Below are positions 36,867 through 50,021 of a stretch of 64,000 bases of DNA, piece after piece. Positions within the stretch are counted from its first letter, which is position 1, and each line of letters begins with the position of its first letter. The DNA lies in assembly GCF_932294415.1 (NCBI RefSeq), contig NC_065544.1, positions 29,713,210 to 29,777,209 of the forward strand, given 5' to 3'. Both the position numbers and the translations under genes were made by a program. The DNA comes from Quercus robur. Taxonomy: Eukaryota; Streptophyta; Magnoliopsida; Fagales; Fagaceae. The notes beneath the pieces are model-generated. The model was not told the origin of the DNA, searched no databases, and saw only the letters and a program-made list of their open reading frames with translations.

Positions 36867-38778
36867 GCTAGTGCAAGCCTTAGGATTTTAGAGTTTTAGA
36901 CATGTCCTACACATAAAATGACTCCGTCAATCACTCCAGGGAAATCAATGTACATGTACCATTGACCAATTGTTGCAAGCAAAAAAAAAAATAAGTTCAA
37001 GATCCTTAACAAGACACGTAAGTATTACCTATCCTTTTCTTCTTGAAAAGTCTAGGTAATTTAAGATGCAATGTCTCCTGTCTAATTTAAGGGGCCTGAC
37101 CTGAATCCAATGGTCCAGGTTTGTGGCGGTTCTAGTTTAACGTCTGGTTATAGGTCTATGCTTGATTGACGGTCCAGATCAAGTATAGTCAATTGAGAAG
37201 ACTGACCCGTTATCTCTTACAAGTTACAAATAATGACTGACCCGGTTGCCATAAATTATAGATCGTAATCCACTAGTTCAAAGTCATGTAGTCGCATATA
37301 TATATCTTATAATCTTTAAACAAATCTCAACAAGGAATTCCGCTAATTAAGTTTGAGAAGTCAAGCACGTTGATGTTTTGTTATTTGTAGATTTTGTTAT
37401 GGTTTGTACACAAATATCCTAGTCTACGAGCCTAACAAATTTGTGAAATCAACATGTGAGATGTAGAAATTTTAGATCAAGTAGCACTTACAAATATCTT
37501 TGCTAGGATATCGTCGTTAAAGTATGAAAACAATAGGGATGACTGTCGCAGAGACATAACTCACAGGTAACTTATTGATAAGGAAATTTCATATAGACCT
37601 TATAGAAATATTGCAAGTTTTAATAGTTATTTTTTAAAAGATGATTTTTTTGATTGGTTACTTGATCTAGAAGATTTATTTGACCTTGAGAATATTTATT
37701 ATGAGAGAAAAGTTAAACTTGCTTTGTATAAACTTAGTGAATATGCCCTACGTTGGTGGGAACGAATACAATCTAATAGAATTAGATGAGGTAAAGATAG
37801 AATTCGTTCATGGCCAAGGATGAAAAAGATGCTTGCTATCAACTTTTATCCTTTGGATTGTGATAAAATTTTGTCATATACAAAACAAGATTATTATTGG
37901 CCAAAAAGTTCACACTTGAATTATTTTGAAAAAACATATATTCTACATTTAAAGGAAGAACTACATGTTGAAGAAAATATTGTTATTGAAGATTATGTAA
38001 AAGTCAAAGAACAAAATATAGAGATTTCTAAAGAAATTCTTGTTATGGAAGAAAATCCTCAAATCAAGATTATTGTGAAAGAGAATAATGAAGATCTTAT
38101 TACAGAGAAAGATCTTGAAGTCGAGATGATATAGACCATTGAGGAAGAAATTGAAGAGGAAAGTTTCAAGGATCTCAATGAAATTAAATCATATGATCGT
38201 CAATCTCAAAATCTTTTTATTTTGGTGGTAAGCGATACACCGAAGTTTATTGATTTTATTAGGGTTGATAGATTAGATTCAATTGTCAGTTCTTATTTGG
38301 TAAATTTCAACAATTACATGAAGACCAAGGAAAAAGAAATTCAAGTTGATTTGTTTAATCTATTGATGAGTTGCAAGTATAGAAAAAAGATTAAGGGGAT
38401 TAAGCATTCGAAGTATTTGTTTATTTGGAGCAGAAAATAATAGATTTCAAAGATGAACTCGAGGATGAGTTTGTTTCAAGTGGAGTGGTCTGATGTATGA
38501 CACAATTTACTATTTAATTATTGTAATTTATTACTTTAGTATTTAATTTGTAATTTTCATTATTTTAGGTTTATGGTTACTATTTCCTTGTTTTTAGGTG
38601 TATTTAATGTTTTTTAGGTCAAATTTGGTTCCTGTTAAGGTTAGGTATTAATTAGGAGTTATTTTAGAATATATTTTCTTGTCTGTCAAGTTTTACGGAG
38701 CCATTAAATAGACACCTAAGTCTGTACATGTTTTTGTTAACAATTATTTAATCAATAAAATTCAAACTTTTGTCTTTC

Positions 38779-41700
38779 TGATCAGCCAAAAACGAATTGA
38801 CCCCTTGTGATAAATTAATTAATTAATTAGCCAAGTTTATTAATTAATCAAATTAACATGCAAACGCATGGTAACACAAACAAATCGCCAATAAACTAAT
38901 TATGCAGCAGAAAATAAATAATACGCTGATTTATTTACAAATGGGAAAAACCTAACAGCAAAAACCCCATCGGGTGATTTTTAGGTCACCACTTCCGAAA
39001 TTCCACTATTATCACAATAAACGGTTACAAGTAAAGAAATCACAATACCTTATAACAACCTAAAGTTGAACCCTTACCCCAATACCCAATTGGACTTATT
39101 CTGTAATGACAATTTCTCTTTTCGATGCACGGCTCCCAAGCACGTGACTAACCAATTGCGCAAATCCCAATACGCGACTTTAATCACCAACTAGAGAAGG
39201 TTGTTAATTGCAAAGTTCTTCAGTTCATCAACACGATGAAGATTAAGAAGATACTTGGTCACAAAACTTTAAGGTGCACATACACAGCTGTTAGTTTCTA
39301 AAGTTTAGGACTTTATGTATTTAGAACTAACTCTAATTTGTATTGTTGGCAAACCATGATCAAAACAATGTGTTTAGAAGTGTTTAAAGCTAGCTCAAAG
39401 TTGTAAGTCAATGTAAAGTTGGAATCGAGTGTAAAGCAGAAAGCAGTGTGGCTTTCGGCCTGGCTCGATCGATCGAAGCTTAGGCTCGACCGATCGAACG
39501 TCGGGCAGATTGCTTTTCTGCAGAATTTTCCAACTCAGCCCTAGTTGTTTTAAAACGTTTTTAGGGTTTCTTATTTGTCCTAAGTATAAAAGGCAAACCC
39601 TAACCACGTTTTAGTGTTGCTCATATTGCGGTTTGTGTAAATCTCTTGTGAGATCTAGAGGAGCTTTCCTTTACACAAACTTAGGGTTTTCAAGGAGGAG
39701 ATATTCTCTACACCTTGATGATCAAAACAGTTGCTACCATTAAAGCTTAAAGAATACACAAGCGGGGGTGCTTGTAGCTAGTGGGAATCCAAAGAAAGAA
39801 GGAGTCCGTGGATTCGGAGCTTGCACGTGGTCGTGTTAGTAAGTTCTACTGGTTGGTAGCATTAAGAAGTCGAGCAGGGGTGCTTGTAAGTCCTTTTGTA
39901 TGAACTTCGATTCTTTTTTATAGTGGATTCAAGTTTACCTTGAGGATAGCTAAGTCAAATCCTCCCCAGGTTTTTACCGGTTTGGTTTCCTGGGTGATCA
40001 TATCGTGTGTTATTTATTTTCCGCTGCTTTGCATGATTTGATCTTTATTGTGATAACCTAGACTTGTTTAATTGGACTAAGTAACAACTTGGCTAATTAC
40101 CTAGGTTTAATCAATTGTTTAAGGGGTCTAAAAACTGTCAACAGCAACTTCTTTAGAAGAGATGAACAAGGGCGAAACTTTGTCTCCGGTCACAATTTGC
40201 TTGAACAAGCTATTCTCAGAACTTGTGCAACTTGTGAACACTTTAACGGCCCTTAAAATAATCTTTTTATATGTCTAGAGTTAGAAGAAAAGAAAGCCCA
40301 AACACATAAAACCGAATTAAAGTCAAAACATAACTAGAATTCTATTTTTCATAAAGCTCGACAGATAGCTGTCTGTCGAGGTGCTGTCGAGAAACTGTCG
40401 AGCTTTAATGAATAGAACTTCTTCAGCTTGAATCTTAGACAGACTTGCATGTCTTCAACACTTGATCTTGAAACACAGTTTCTTGAGATATTAAACACAT
40501 CCTAGATTTATCCAAATACAAGTAAAGTACGTTTTGTCAAAGGATAAGCCAATTACATAAAAATAGTGACATATGTTCCTAACAAGTGAATCACATATGT
40601 CCTAACAATCTTCCCCCTTTGGCAATCCGTGACAAAGCCACAACAAACAAATAAACATATAAGAGAAGTCATAAATCACTCAACTCATATTCACTTGTTG
40701 AATACAATAAAATCTATCCTAACACAAACTCTTGAAAAACTTTGCAAGAAGAAAGTTTATGGCAAGTAGACTTTGACAACCTATATTTCTGAAACACTTT
40801 AAACAAAACTCATCAAGGAATCTTTGTGTGAAATAGAAATAATAGATTGCATACAAGTAATAAGAAGCATGTGCATAAAGAGAGAAAAAAAACAACACAT
40901 GTAAGAGTAGGTGAAAGAAACATACATCACATATATAAAGAAGATAAGTACAATGTATATCAAAAATGGTCACAAGACCCATGTACAAGAATAAATGTAT
41001 CTAAAATAGAGAAAAGAAAAAGATACAAGTAATCCTCACTACATCCCTCAAATATCAACACTTCCCTAACAAAAATATCCTATACTAACTCTCCCCTTAA
41101 GAATGAATACTCTCATATATCCAAAACTACTCCCCCTTTTTGTCATGAGTGACAAAGGGTAAGAGTGTCAATTAGACATCTTATAGGTAGAGCTACCATC
41201 TCCATCGTCATCTGAAGCATCATCGTCATCACCATCATCATCATCATCATCGGAAGACTCAGATGCCACTGAAGGAGGTGGTGGAGGAGAAACCTTAGGA
41301 GCAAAACCACTCATGGTCGCCTGTCATCGTGCAATACGACCAACACGAACATTCACCTAATACAACTCCGTAGAGAGAGTATCAAGGCGAGCATCCATCC
41401 GTTGCAACTACGCCATGATGTCTCCTAGAGTCACATCGCCCGAAGAAGAGGAGGGAGTGGATGTGGATGTGGATGGAGCAGAACGAGATGGAGTAGAATG
41501 GAAGGGAGAAGCTACTGAATCCGACTGTCGAGACCTAAACTGGGCCTCGCTATATTTAACGGTAGCATAGTCTTTGGCACACATGACAGGAAAACAGTCG
41601 GAAGAGGAAAAAGAAACAGAAAAATGGCATAGAATCTGCGTGATAGCCGAAGGGAAAATGAGCTTATCACAGGTAGTCGTATCCCTATACACATCTAAGA

Positions 41701-44700
41701 TAGAAAGAATGAAATGTGAAGGAAAATCTATAGTGAGTTGTTCTAATAAAAAAAGCAAAAATCGAGCACGACGCTCTATGATAGAGTTATAGTGAGATAG
41801 TGGGTGCAAAACAAAAGTCATCACCATGTTCATAAATCTAGGACCTTTAGCAAAAGGCCGACATGGTGTAAACTAACGATCACCCCAATCTGCGGGACGC
41901 TCACAGAAAGCGGAAATCATCTCGTCTTTGGACACAGTCCTCAAATGTTCACAACCGGGGTAGTCAAGATGCTCTACCCTCGGAACATGAAGCACATCCG
42001 CAACAAGCTACGATGTGACAACAATGCGCGTACCTCAAACATGAGTAGAAAAGAGAGGTACTGAAAAATCGAAACTATGCATGTTGGAGTAAAACTCCTG
42101 GATCAGCATAGTAGGACAAGTGACCGGGACGTCACACAGTGACTCCCATCCCCAACTGTGAATGATAGTGGGAAGGTCAATGTCGGCGAAGTCTGTCAAA
42201 ATGACTCGACATTCCGAATGAACACCTCATCAAGAAAAGTTCTCTGAGAAGTCCTTTCGGGCATCCTCATCATAGAACCGAATGTGAGAAGGAGTAGGAT
42301 CAGAAGAAGATGATGCCCTAGAACGCAAAGGTTCTGGGATGGAGCTGACTTACGCTTAGGTGCCATAGACACGACTAACGTAAACAAGAGAGAGAGGGGG
42401 AAGAAAGAGACAATCAGAAAAGCTCCAAACAGTTCAAATATAGCAAGTATATTGAAAAGAAAGTACGTATGCATGGGGAATGCATGAACATGTAATATGC
42501 AAAAAAAATTGCATCATGGGCTCAGCCCAATCCAATCCTACCAGCACACAATCAATTTGCACACATCTAAATGCATGATAATAATGTTATTATACTAATG
42601 TGATGCAATGCATGAGATTTGAAACTCATTTGAGTAAAAACCCATCCCTAAATTTCAACAATAACTCATCAGTTTTTGAAAAACCCCAAATTTTTCAAAA
42701 AAAAACCCCAAAACCTAGGTTTCAAAACATGAATGCATGTAAATGAAGGAGATTAGAAGCTTACCAAGTGAAGGAAAACTTGAAAAAGCTTGAAAAAATT
42801 ACTTGGGAAGAGGTTTGGAGTGAGAGAGAAGGTATTTGGGAAAGGAACAGGTGCGAACAGATTGAGAGAAATCAAAGAAATGAGAACCGGATTGCAAAGA
42901 ACAAATATATAGCTTCTCAGTAAGTCTCGACAGATAGAGGTGTCAACCCATTTGTCGAGGTAGGTGTCGAGAAAAACAACATCAACAAAACAGCTATCGA
43001 GAAGGTGTCGAGAAACAAAGCAAAGACACAAGAAGAGAAGCTCGATCGATCCATCAGCTGTCGAGAAGCTATCAAGGATCTAGGAACTTTCTCGTTCGAT
43101 CCACCAACTGTCAAGGATCTGTCAAGATTGCTATAAGAAAAGACCTTAAGAGCTCGACAGAAAGCCAGGTGTCGAGGGGGTACAAAGGAGGTGTCGAGAT
43201 TGCTTAAAAACTATTTTTCAAGAAGTGAGAAACACAGATATGAATGCAATCAAGCATGCAACTCAACCAAAGATCCATTCAACATTTTAAGCTCTCAGAA
43301 TCATCTCTCAACAAAAAAATGTTAAGCACATAGATCCCAAAACACACACACACACACACTAACCAAGTCTAACAAATTTTATATTTCAAAAACAAGTCAA
43401 GACAGTTTAGTGAGCATACATTAACGTATGTAAAATCTTGTGATGGCCAAATCACAATGTCTATGCACATGTATCAAGAGTAACAAAGAATATTGCATGT
43501 TGTGTGTGAAAAAAATCCCAATGATAGTAAGCATTTGACATTCCAATTTTGCTATACCGAAGCACACAAATGTCATTGACACTGCACTTTTGCTATGTCG
43601 AAGCATATAGGTGTCATTTTATGATTGGCGGACAACAGTGGTGAGATGGTTATTTATGCCTTTCTCTTAGGATTTTTTAGTCCTTCTCATCAAAAAGAGT
43701 GATACGAGTGTTAAGTACAAGAGATCACTTAATCTTACTCATCACAAACAAGAGCCACAAAGCTCACTTGCTTAGTTGTGCACAGAAATGCTCATCTAAG
43801 TTATAAGAGATACAAAGTTTAGAAAACTTGTTTCGATGGCCATCCAAGGTACACAAATATAAATGTACACAAAACATACATTGTTTTTGTATTTTTCTGA
43901 TTTTTCATTTTTTTTTTTATATGAAAAACAAAACAAAACAAAACTGAAAAATAACCAAACAAAAACATGTTAAATAAAGCAAAGTATAAAAACTAGACTG
44001 GCTCAAAACTTGAAAGCAAACACACAAGTAATGCACACACAAAAAGAAGAGAGAAAGAGAAAAGTGAGAGAATCACTTGGAGCCCTTTTCCTTCCACACC
44101 CTGGAAGAACCTTTCCTTTGATTAAACCCTTGAACCAGCAGTGAGGGGGAAGAATTAAAACCGTTCAAGTTCGAAAGGAACATGAGGGTTTTGAGAAGAT
44201 CTCCAAGGGGAGCAAGAGAGGATTGAAGCTGATTCTAGCTTCCAGATACTATCATGTCGTTACTCTGTTGAGTGGCAAGCCACTTATAGCAATTTGGTCG
44301 AGTATGACTGGCGACTCCACAATGATGACAGAGATGCTGCTTCTTTTGTTTAGGCTTTTGAGAGTTAGACTTCTTAGCCCTAGGGTTCTTAGCTTCCTTC
44401 TTATCTTGCTTAGGGGATGCTCCTAAGATAGATTCACCTTTGTCTAAGTTCTCACTAGCTAAATCAATTTTAACATTATTATTCTCAATTTCAACATTAG
44501 TGCTAGGAGAAATCAACGCAGTAGTACTAGTAGAAACAGTATTGGAGGAAGAGAAACCATACCCTAAACCTATTTGATTAGAAGCATATTTCTGAAGACT
44601 GAGCACCTCATCAAGTTTTGCACTTGAAGTCCTCTCCAATTGAGCTCTGACTTGAAACAGCTCCGCTTCAAGCTTCTTGGTCTTTTCAGCCAAGAAATTG

Positions 44701-46989
44701 TTCTCGAACTTCAATGCTCCAATAGTCTAATTAGCCTCATCAAACTTTGTGGAAAGCTTCTCACGGTTAAGTTCCACATAACTAAGCTTCTTGGTGGTTA
44801 GCCTATATAGTTTCTCATGCTTCTCAAAAAACTTGTACAATTTCTCATAGGTTGTATGGATGTCATCCTGATCGTCCATCTTCTTAAACTTGGACTCCAC
44901 CAATTCCTCTTCTTCATCCACATCTTCAACAATCCCATCAGTAGGATTGACAGTGGTCGTCATTGTTGGAATCATCCTCAGGCTCGATGTCGCTCAAGGT
45001 AGCAACAAGTGCCTTTCTCTTCCCAATGCTCTTGAGATATGTAGGACACTCTTGTTTCATGTGATCGAAGCCTTGACACTCAAAGCACTTAGGTCCTGCA
45101 AGAACAATGTATTGACTGCCATCCCTTGCATCCTTCTTCCTTTTGTCTTGGATCTTGAACTAAGAAGAACTGGATTGTCTACGGTCCTTGTCGAAGCCCT
45201 TTCCATTGGTATTCTTCATAAACTTCTTGAACTGCCTGATGATGTAGGACTTCATCTTAGAATCTTTATCATCTGAAGGCTCATCTGTCTCACTACTCTT
45301 GGCCTTTAGTGCCATACTCTTGCCTTTACCTGTCTTGCCAATCCTTGATAACCCTAGCTCATAGGTTTGCAGATTACCAACTAGCTCTGTCAAAGGAATC
45401 TTGTCAATATCCTTTGATTCCTCAATTGCGATGATCTTGGCATGGAATCTCTTGGGTAGAGATCTGAGCACTTTTCTCACAATCATGGGTTCAAGAATGG
45501 TTTCCCCAAGATTGAAAGCAGAGTTCATTATGTCCTTCAACTTGGCATAGAACTCATCAAACGACTCATCCTCCTTCATCTTAATCTCTTCAAAGCTTGT
45601 AGTGAGCCTCTGAAACTTTAAATCCTTAACAGCCTTGGTTCCCTCATAGGTTGTCTGGAGAATGGTCTAAGCCTCCTTGGCAGTTTCAGTTGAGGATATC
45701 TTCTTAGACTCCTCATTGGTGACCGCACTAAATAAGGCATTCAACGTTCTGCTATTGAAGTTTGCCGCCTTGATATTGGCATCATCCCAGTCAGCCGGCG
45801 CTTCTGTAGGCTTAGTCTAACCTAACTCCACAACTTGCCACACTTTTTCATCTAAAGACTACAAGAAAGCTCTAATATTTACTTTCCAATATACATAGTT
45901 AGTGCCATCAAATAAAGGAGGTATGATTAAAGACTTTCCTCTATCCATGACAAACAGGGGTCAATGGATCAACACAACAAAGATTAAAATCTAATCAGAG
46001 TGTGCCTGCTCTGATACCACTTAATCGGTCAAAACGAATTGACCCCTTGTGATAAATTAATTAATTAATTAACTAAGTTTATTAATTAATCAAATTAACA
46101 TGCAAACGCATGGTAGCACAAACAAATCACGAATAAACTAATTATGCAGTAGAAAATAAATGACACAGTGATTTGTTTACGAATGGGGAAAACCTAACGA
46201 CAAGAACTCCACCGAGTGATTTTCAGGTCACCACTCCCGAAATTCCACTATTATCACAACAAGCGATTACAAGTAAAGGAATCACAGTACCTTATACCAA
46301 CCTACAGTTGAACCCTTACTCCAATACCCAATTGGACTTGTTCTGTAGTGACAATTTCCCTTTTCGATGCACGGCTCCCAAGTACATAACTAACCAATTG
46401 CGCAGATCCCAATACGCGACTTCAATCACCAACTAGAGAAGGTTGTTGGCTGCAAAGTTCTTTAGTTCATCCACATGATGAAGATCAAGAAAATGCTTGG
46501 TCATAAAACCTTAAGGTGCATATACACAGCAACTTCTTCAGAAGAGATGAACAAGGGCAAAACTTTGTCTCCGGTCACAATTTGCTTGAACAAGCTATTC
46601 TTAAAGCTTGTGCAACTTATGAACACTTTGACGGCCCTTAAAATAATTCTTTTATACGTCTAGGGTTAGAAGAAAAGAAAGCCTAAACACATAAAACTGG
46701 GTTTGAGTCAAAACAGAACTAGAATTCTGTTTTTCATAAAGCTCGACAGATTGTCTGTCGAGGTGCTGTCGAGAAGCTGTCGAGCTTTAATGAACAGCAC
46801 TTCTTCAGCTTGAATCTTAGACAGACTTACATGTCTTCAACACTTGATCTTGAAACACAGTTTCTTGAAGTATTAAACACATCCTAGATCTATCCAAATA
46901 CAAGTAAAGTACGTTTTGTCAAATGATAAGTCAATTACATAAAAATAGTGACATATGTTCCTAACAAGTGAATCACATATGTCCTAACA
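38779..46989 (-). mobile_element. SIRE-like Copia derivative without pol, nested
   Basis: Minus-strand element. 5' LTR 46021-46989, starting TGTTAGGACATATG; 3' LTR 38779-40607, itself interrupted by a solo LTR. Target duplication ctttc at 38774-38778 and 46990-46994. The primer-binding site tggtatcagagcaggcac is at about 46003-46020 and the purine tract aaagggggaagat at 40608-40620. Going down the minus strand, the interior has a Copia gag (about 45960-44235; UBN2-type KEDESFDEFYAKLKDIMNS, zinc knuckle CHHCGVASHTRPNC), a spacer, and an extra frame (about 42370-41160, starting MAPKRKSAPSQ) like that of 24380-30520. No protease, integrase or reverse transcriptase is seen, so it would depend on a helper. 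It has several breaks. Confidence 0.85.
39289..40140 (+). mobile_element. solo LTR of a SIRE-like Copia element
   Basis: 852 bp starting TGTTAGTTTCTAAAG and ending AAACTGTCA, flanked by the duplication acagc (39284-39288 and 40141-40145). The uninterrupted host LTR at 46510-46530 reads straight through the site. Related to the 3' LTR at 29788-30520 (shared aaatcctccccaggtttttacc and atcatatcgt). A solo LTR is the usual product of recombination between two LTRs. Confidence 0.92.
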
Positions 46990-47155
46990 CTTTCTATTCT
47001 CTGGTGGATTTCAGACCCTTTTCTCCTTGTGAATTTAAGAACCCTTGTGAAATCAAGGAACTCTCGTGAATTCGAGGTTATTTTCAAAAGCAAACATGTT
47101 TTTATTTTTAGAAGTAGATGTGTTCTGCTTCTTGACTCTTCTGCATCCCACATCA

Positions 47156-49640
47156 ATGTGCTACTATAATAGAAGAAGAGAGCGAATTAGAAGGAGAAAA
47201 AGAATCTGATTTAAGGTTAGGAATATTTAAAATTTTGCGCTACTGTTGACTCACTTTGCCCCACTTTTCTATGCATAGGTTTTCTTTGCCATAAATAGGT
47301 GTTGGGGCAAGGATGTATTTTGCTTGCTTCATTTTGACTCACCCTACCCATCTCATCAAATGTTTATTTATGTGTTTTAATTTAATAGTGTGTTGGGCCT
47401 TTTTATGTACTGGGCTAGGCTGCTCCTACAACACTACGACCCAATGATTCTGGGGTAGAAAAATCAAAACTGGCTTAATTGAAAGTCACCTTAGGCCAAC
47501 TTGTGCACAAGTTAGAACCCCTGGTAGGAATCTTGATGAAGTCATGAGCCCATGGCGGGAAACACTGTCACAAAAACGCTATAGCAAGAGAAACATAATA
47601 CAGCAAGATAGTTAAAATATTTTATCTAAAGTACTTGCTACCGACCAAAGATAATATTTAAACAATTTTGCAAAGGAAAACATGATAATATAAGTATTGA
47701 AGGAATGGATTGGTAATAAGAAAGATAGCGTTAGCACTTTAACAATCGTAATAAAAGAAGGGAGTGGGTTAGTCTGCTAAACTTGGCTCCTTGACTAATT
47801 TAAGTCCAAGAAGGGAACCAGTCTCCAATGTGGGTATTTACACAGGGGAATCCTGCCATAGAAATTACCTACTTTGGAAAATGGACCTAAGTGGCTTAAT
47901 CTCAGATTCTTAACTTGCTAGAGAGCAGGATATTGAGAGGGAGAGAAGTGAGTAGCCTATTGGTGCATGCTTTCCATTCCTCACACTCCTATATTGCTTC
48001 CTCTCAGTTATCTTATTTTCTTTTTTTTTCTTCTCTGTTTTCTTTGTTTCCTACTTCTCTGTTTTTTTTTTTTTTTTTTCTCCTATTCCTCTTTGTTGTT
48101 ATTTACTATGCATGGATAAGGCCTTTTTATATTGTCTGTCATGATAAGATTTACCATTTTTACTCTTTAACTACTTTTGGCCTATTATGGGTGTTCTTCC
48201 CGAACTGCCCACTGGTCTACTAGCTACCCAGCCACTACCACTACCCTGTGTTGGCTGCGTCACGCTTCATTCCCAGATAAAAGTAGTTTTGTTTTGTTTT
48301 CTTACTTCTCTTGGCCTTCTCATCTGGATGAGGACTGGGTTTATCTCTTACTAACTCCTATAGCATGGACCTAGTGATTCCAACTCATTTTTGCCTCTTT
48401 TGGGTGATATGTCATCCTAGTAGGACATTTCCATATCACCCAAAAGAGCTTAAGTGGGAACCCCAGAATAGGCTTTCCCCTTCTCCCTACCGTCAGACCA
48501 TACCCTCTCTTACCTCTGACCCATGATCCATCGCCCCTATATTGGCTGGGTACAAGTGGGTGGTGCTTGAGCCTTGTGCGTGCTCTACTCCCATATGAGT
48601 CCATTGCTTGTCTGGTGTTCACGCATTTGCCATTACCTGCGGGCCTACTACATGTTTCGCTGCTTGTTTAACTTTTTATGGGGTAGATGAGTCATTAGGG
48701 CTTCATTCTTTGCATCTTGTTTCTTCTTTAGGCTAGGTATTACTTAGGTATGGGCTTTTTCTCCTTTAATTCAGCCCCTATCTCCTTTCACTTCTGATTT
48801 GTGGACTAACTAGTACTCTTGCCACGCCACTGCATTATTTCTGTCATGATATCGTTTAATTTGTGTTTGCTGGGCTCCCTCTAGGCCTGCCATGCCAATT
48901 TCATGCGCTATTCCTTCCTCTAGTCCATATTGCCCAGTATTCCTGTTGGGTCAATCTGTATAACATCTTGGGCTTCCCCGACCCATTTTATTCCTTGGGC
49001 ATCCTCAGCCCGTTTCATTCCTTGGAGCATCCTCGGCCCATTTCATTACTTGGGACATCCTCGGCCCATTTTATTCCTTGGGCTTCCTCAGCCCGTTTCA
49101 TTCCTTAAGGCATCCTCGGCCCATTTCATTCATTCATACTTCTTACATTCCCATGGATTTTTGCTAAATCTTTTGGACTTCCCGAGCCCAATTACCATAT
49201 CCTTTACTTTTGGGTTTATTGGCCTTTGAACCAATCTTATTTACTAATTCCTTTCTTGGGGCTCCTCCATCCCGTATTTGCTTTCTTTCTACTTTTTTTT
49301 ATTCCCATGGGCTTACTACTTCATTCTTTAGGGCTTCCTTAGCTCACTTGATTGCTTTGGAGCCACTTTGTTATTTTGTGGGCTCGTGGACCAATATTTC
49401 TGCCGTTTGGGTTGCAATGGTTTTTACTTTACTACTTTTTCTTTCTTCACCCTTTTTTCATATTGTTGGGCTTCTTCTATTATTGGGACCTTTTACTAAA
49501 TGAGCATCAAAAAATAGCTACTTCATTAACTATAGTAAAATACCTCCAACCATCCCTGGTCCAACTCTATTTCACCCCATTGTCATCTCTACTGTAACTT
49601 GCACCTCATTAAGTCATTTCTTTATATAGATAGATGGATA
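47156..49640. other. no gene; repeat-derived sequence
   Basis: No supported gene. T-rich runs near 48062-48081. The passage has the composition of a long non-coding LTR or LARD (repeated 'ggcccatttcattcc', 'gggctcgtggaccaat'), but no LTR pair, primer-binding site or target duplication was found. The overlapping open frames at 48860-49500 come from the minisatellite and T-rich content. Confidence 0.4.
48969..49135 (+). repeat. 27-28 bp minisatellite, six units
   Basis: Six units of the type ttgggcatcctcggcccatt followed by tcattcc. Looser copies continue to about 49340. Confidence 0.85.
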
Positions 49641-50021
49641 GCCTAAATTATAAATTAGAAGCTCAAATTATAAGTTACAACCCCTTACTTTGATCTATTT
49701 TCAATTTAGTCCTTTAAGTTTTATTTTATTTTTATTTTTTTTCCTTTAATTTCCAATTGTTTCAAAAGAAATCTTTCCATCCAATTCATACGGTTAAAGT
49801 GCACCAAAATAATGTTGTCTTGAAAAGTCTTATAAAAAAATTTAAAAAAAAAAATACTAAAACTAACGGCAAGATTGGATAAAACTAGATGGAAGAACTA
49901 AATTGAAAATAGATTAAATTTGAGGGATTGAAATGCAAAAAATAAAAATAAAAAATAAAAAAATAAAAAATGAAAACTTGAAAATTGGTCAAAGATAGAA
50001 GGTATAATTTGTAGTTTAGCC
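49641..50021. repeat. MITE-like element
   Basis: Ends gcctaaattataaatta (left) and, inverted, ggctaaactacaaattata (right). The inner parts are also partly inverted (ttgatctattttcaattt / aaattgaaaatagatt). About 380 bp, non-coding. Confidence 0.65.

Larger units (their letters stand above)
35122..37470. repeat. segmental duplication block, copy B
   Basis: Colinear and nearly identical with copy A at 21643-24000, flanks included. The right end is where a Gypsy-type element has entered (about 37475, after agatcaag); the C copy continues there with a different sequence. Confidence 0.85.
37475..47155 (+). mobile_element. Gypsy-type element, broken, carrying a nested element
   Basis: A relative of 13317-17068. 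The recognisable part starts at tagcacttacaaatatc, so no 5' LTR is seen. A gag-like stretch follows (about 37620-38130; DFFDWLLDLEDLFDLE, and SWPRMKKMLAINFYPLD), then a purine tract (agtggagtggtctga) and a 3' LTR that starts at 38494. The LTR is interrupted at 38774-38778 (target duplication ctttc) by the element at 38779-46989 and goes on to about 47155. No protease, reverse transcriptase or integrase is visible. Broken in several places. Confidence 0.75.

Noticed and set aside
48863-49503. Series of overlapping Phe- and Pro-rich frames
   Set aside because: By-product of the minisatellite and T-rich sequence; they lack Met context and known domains.
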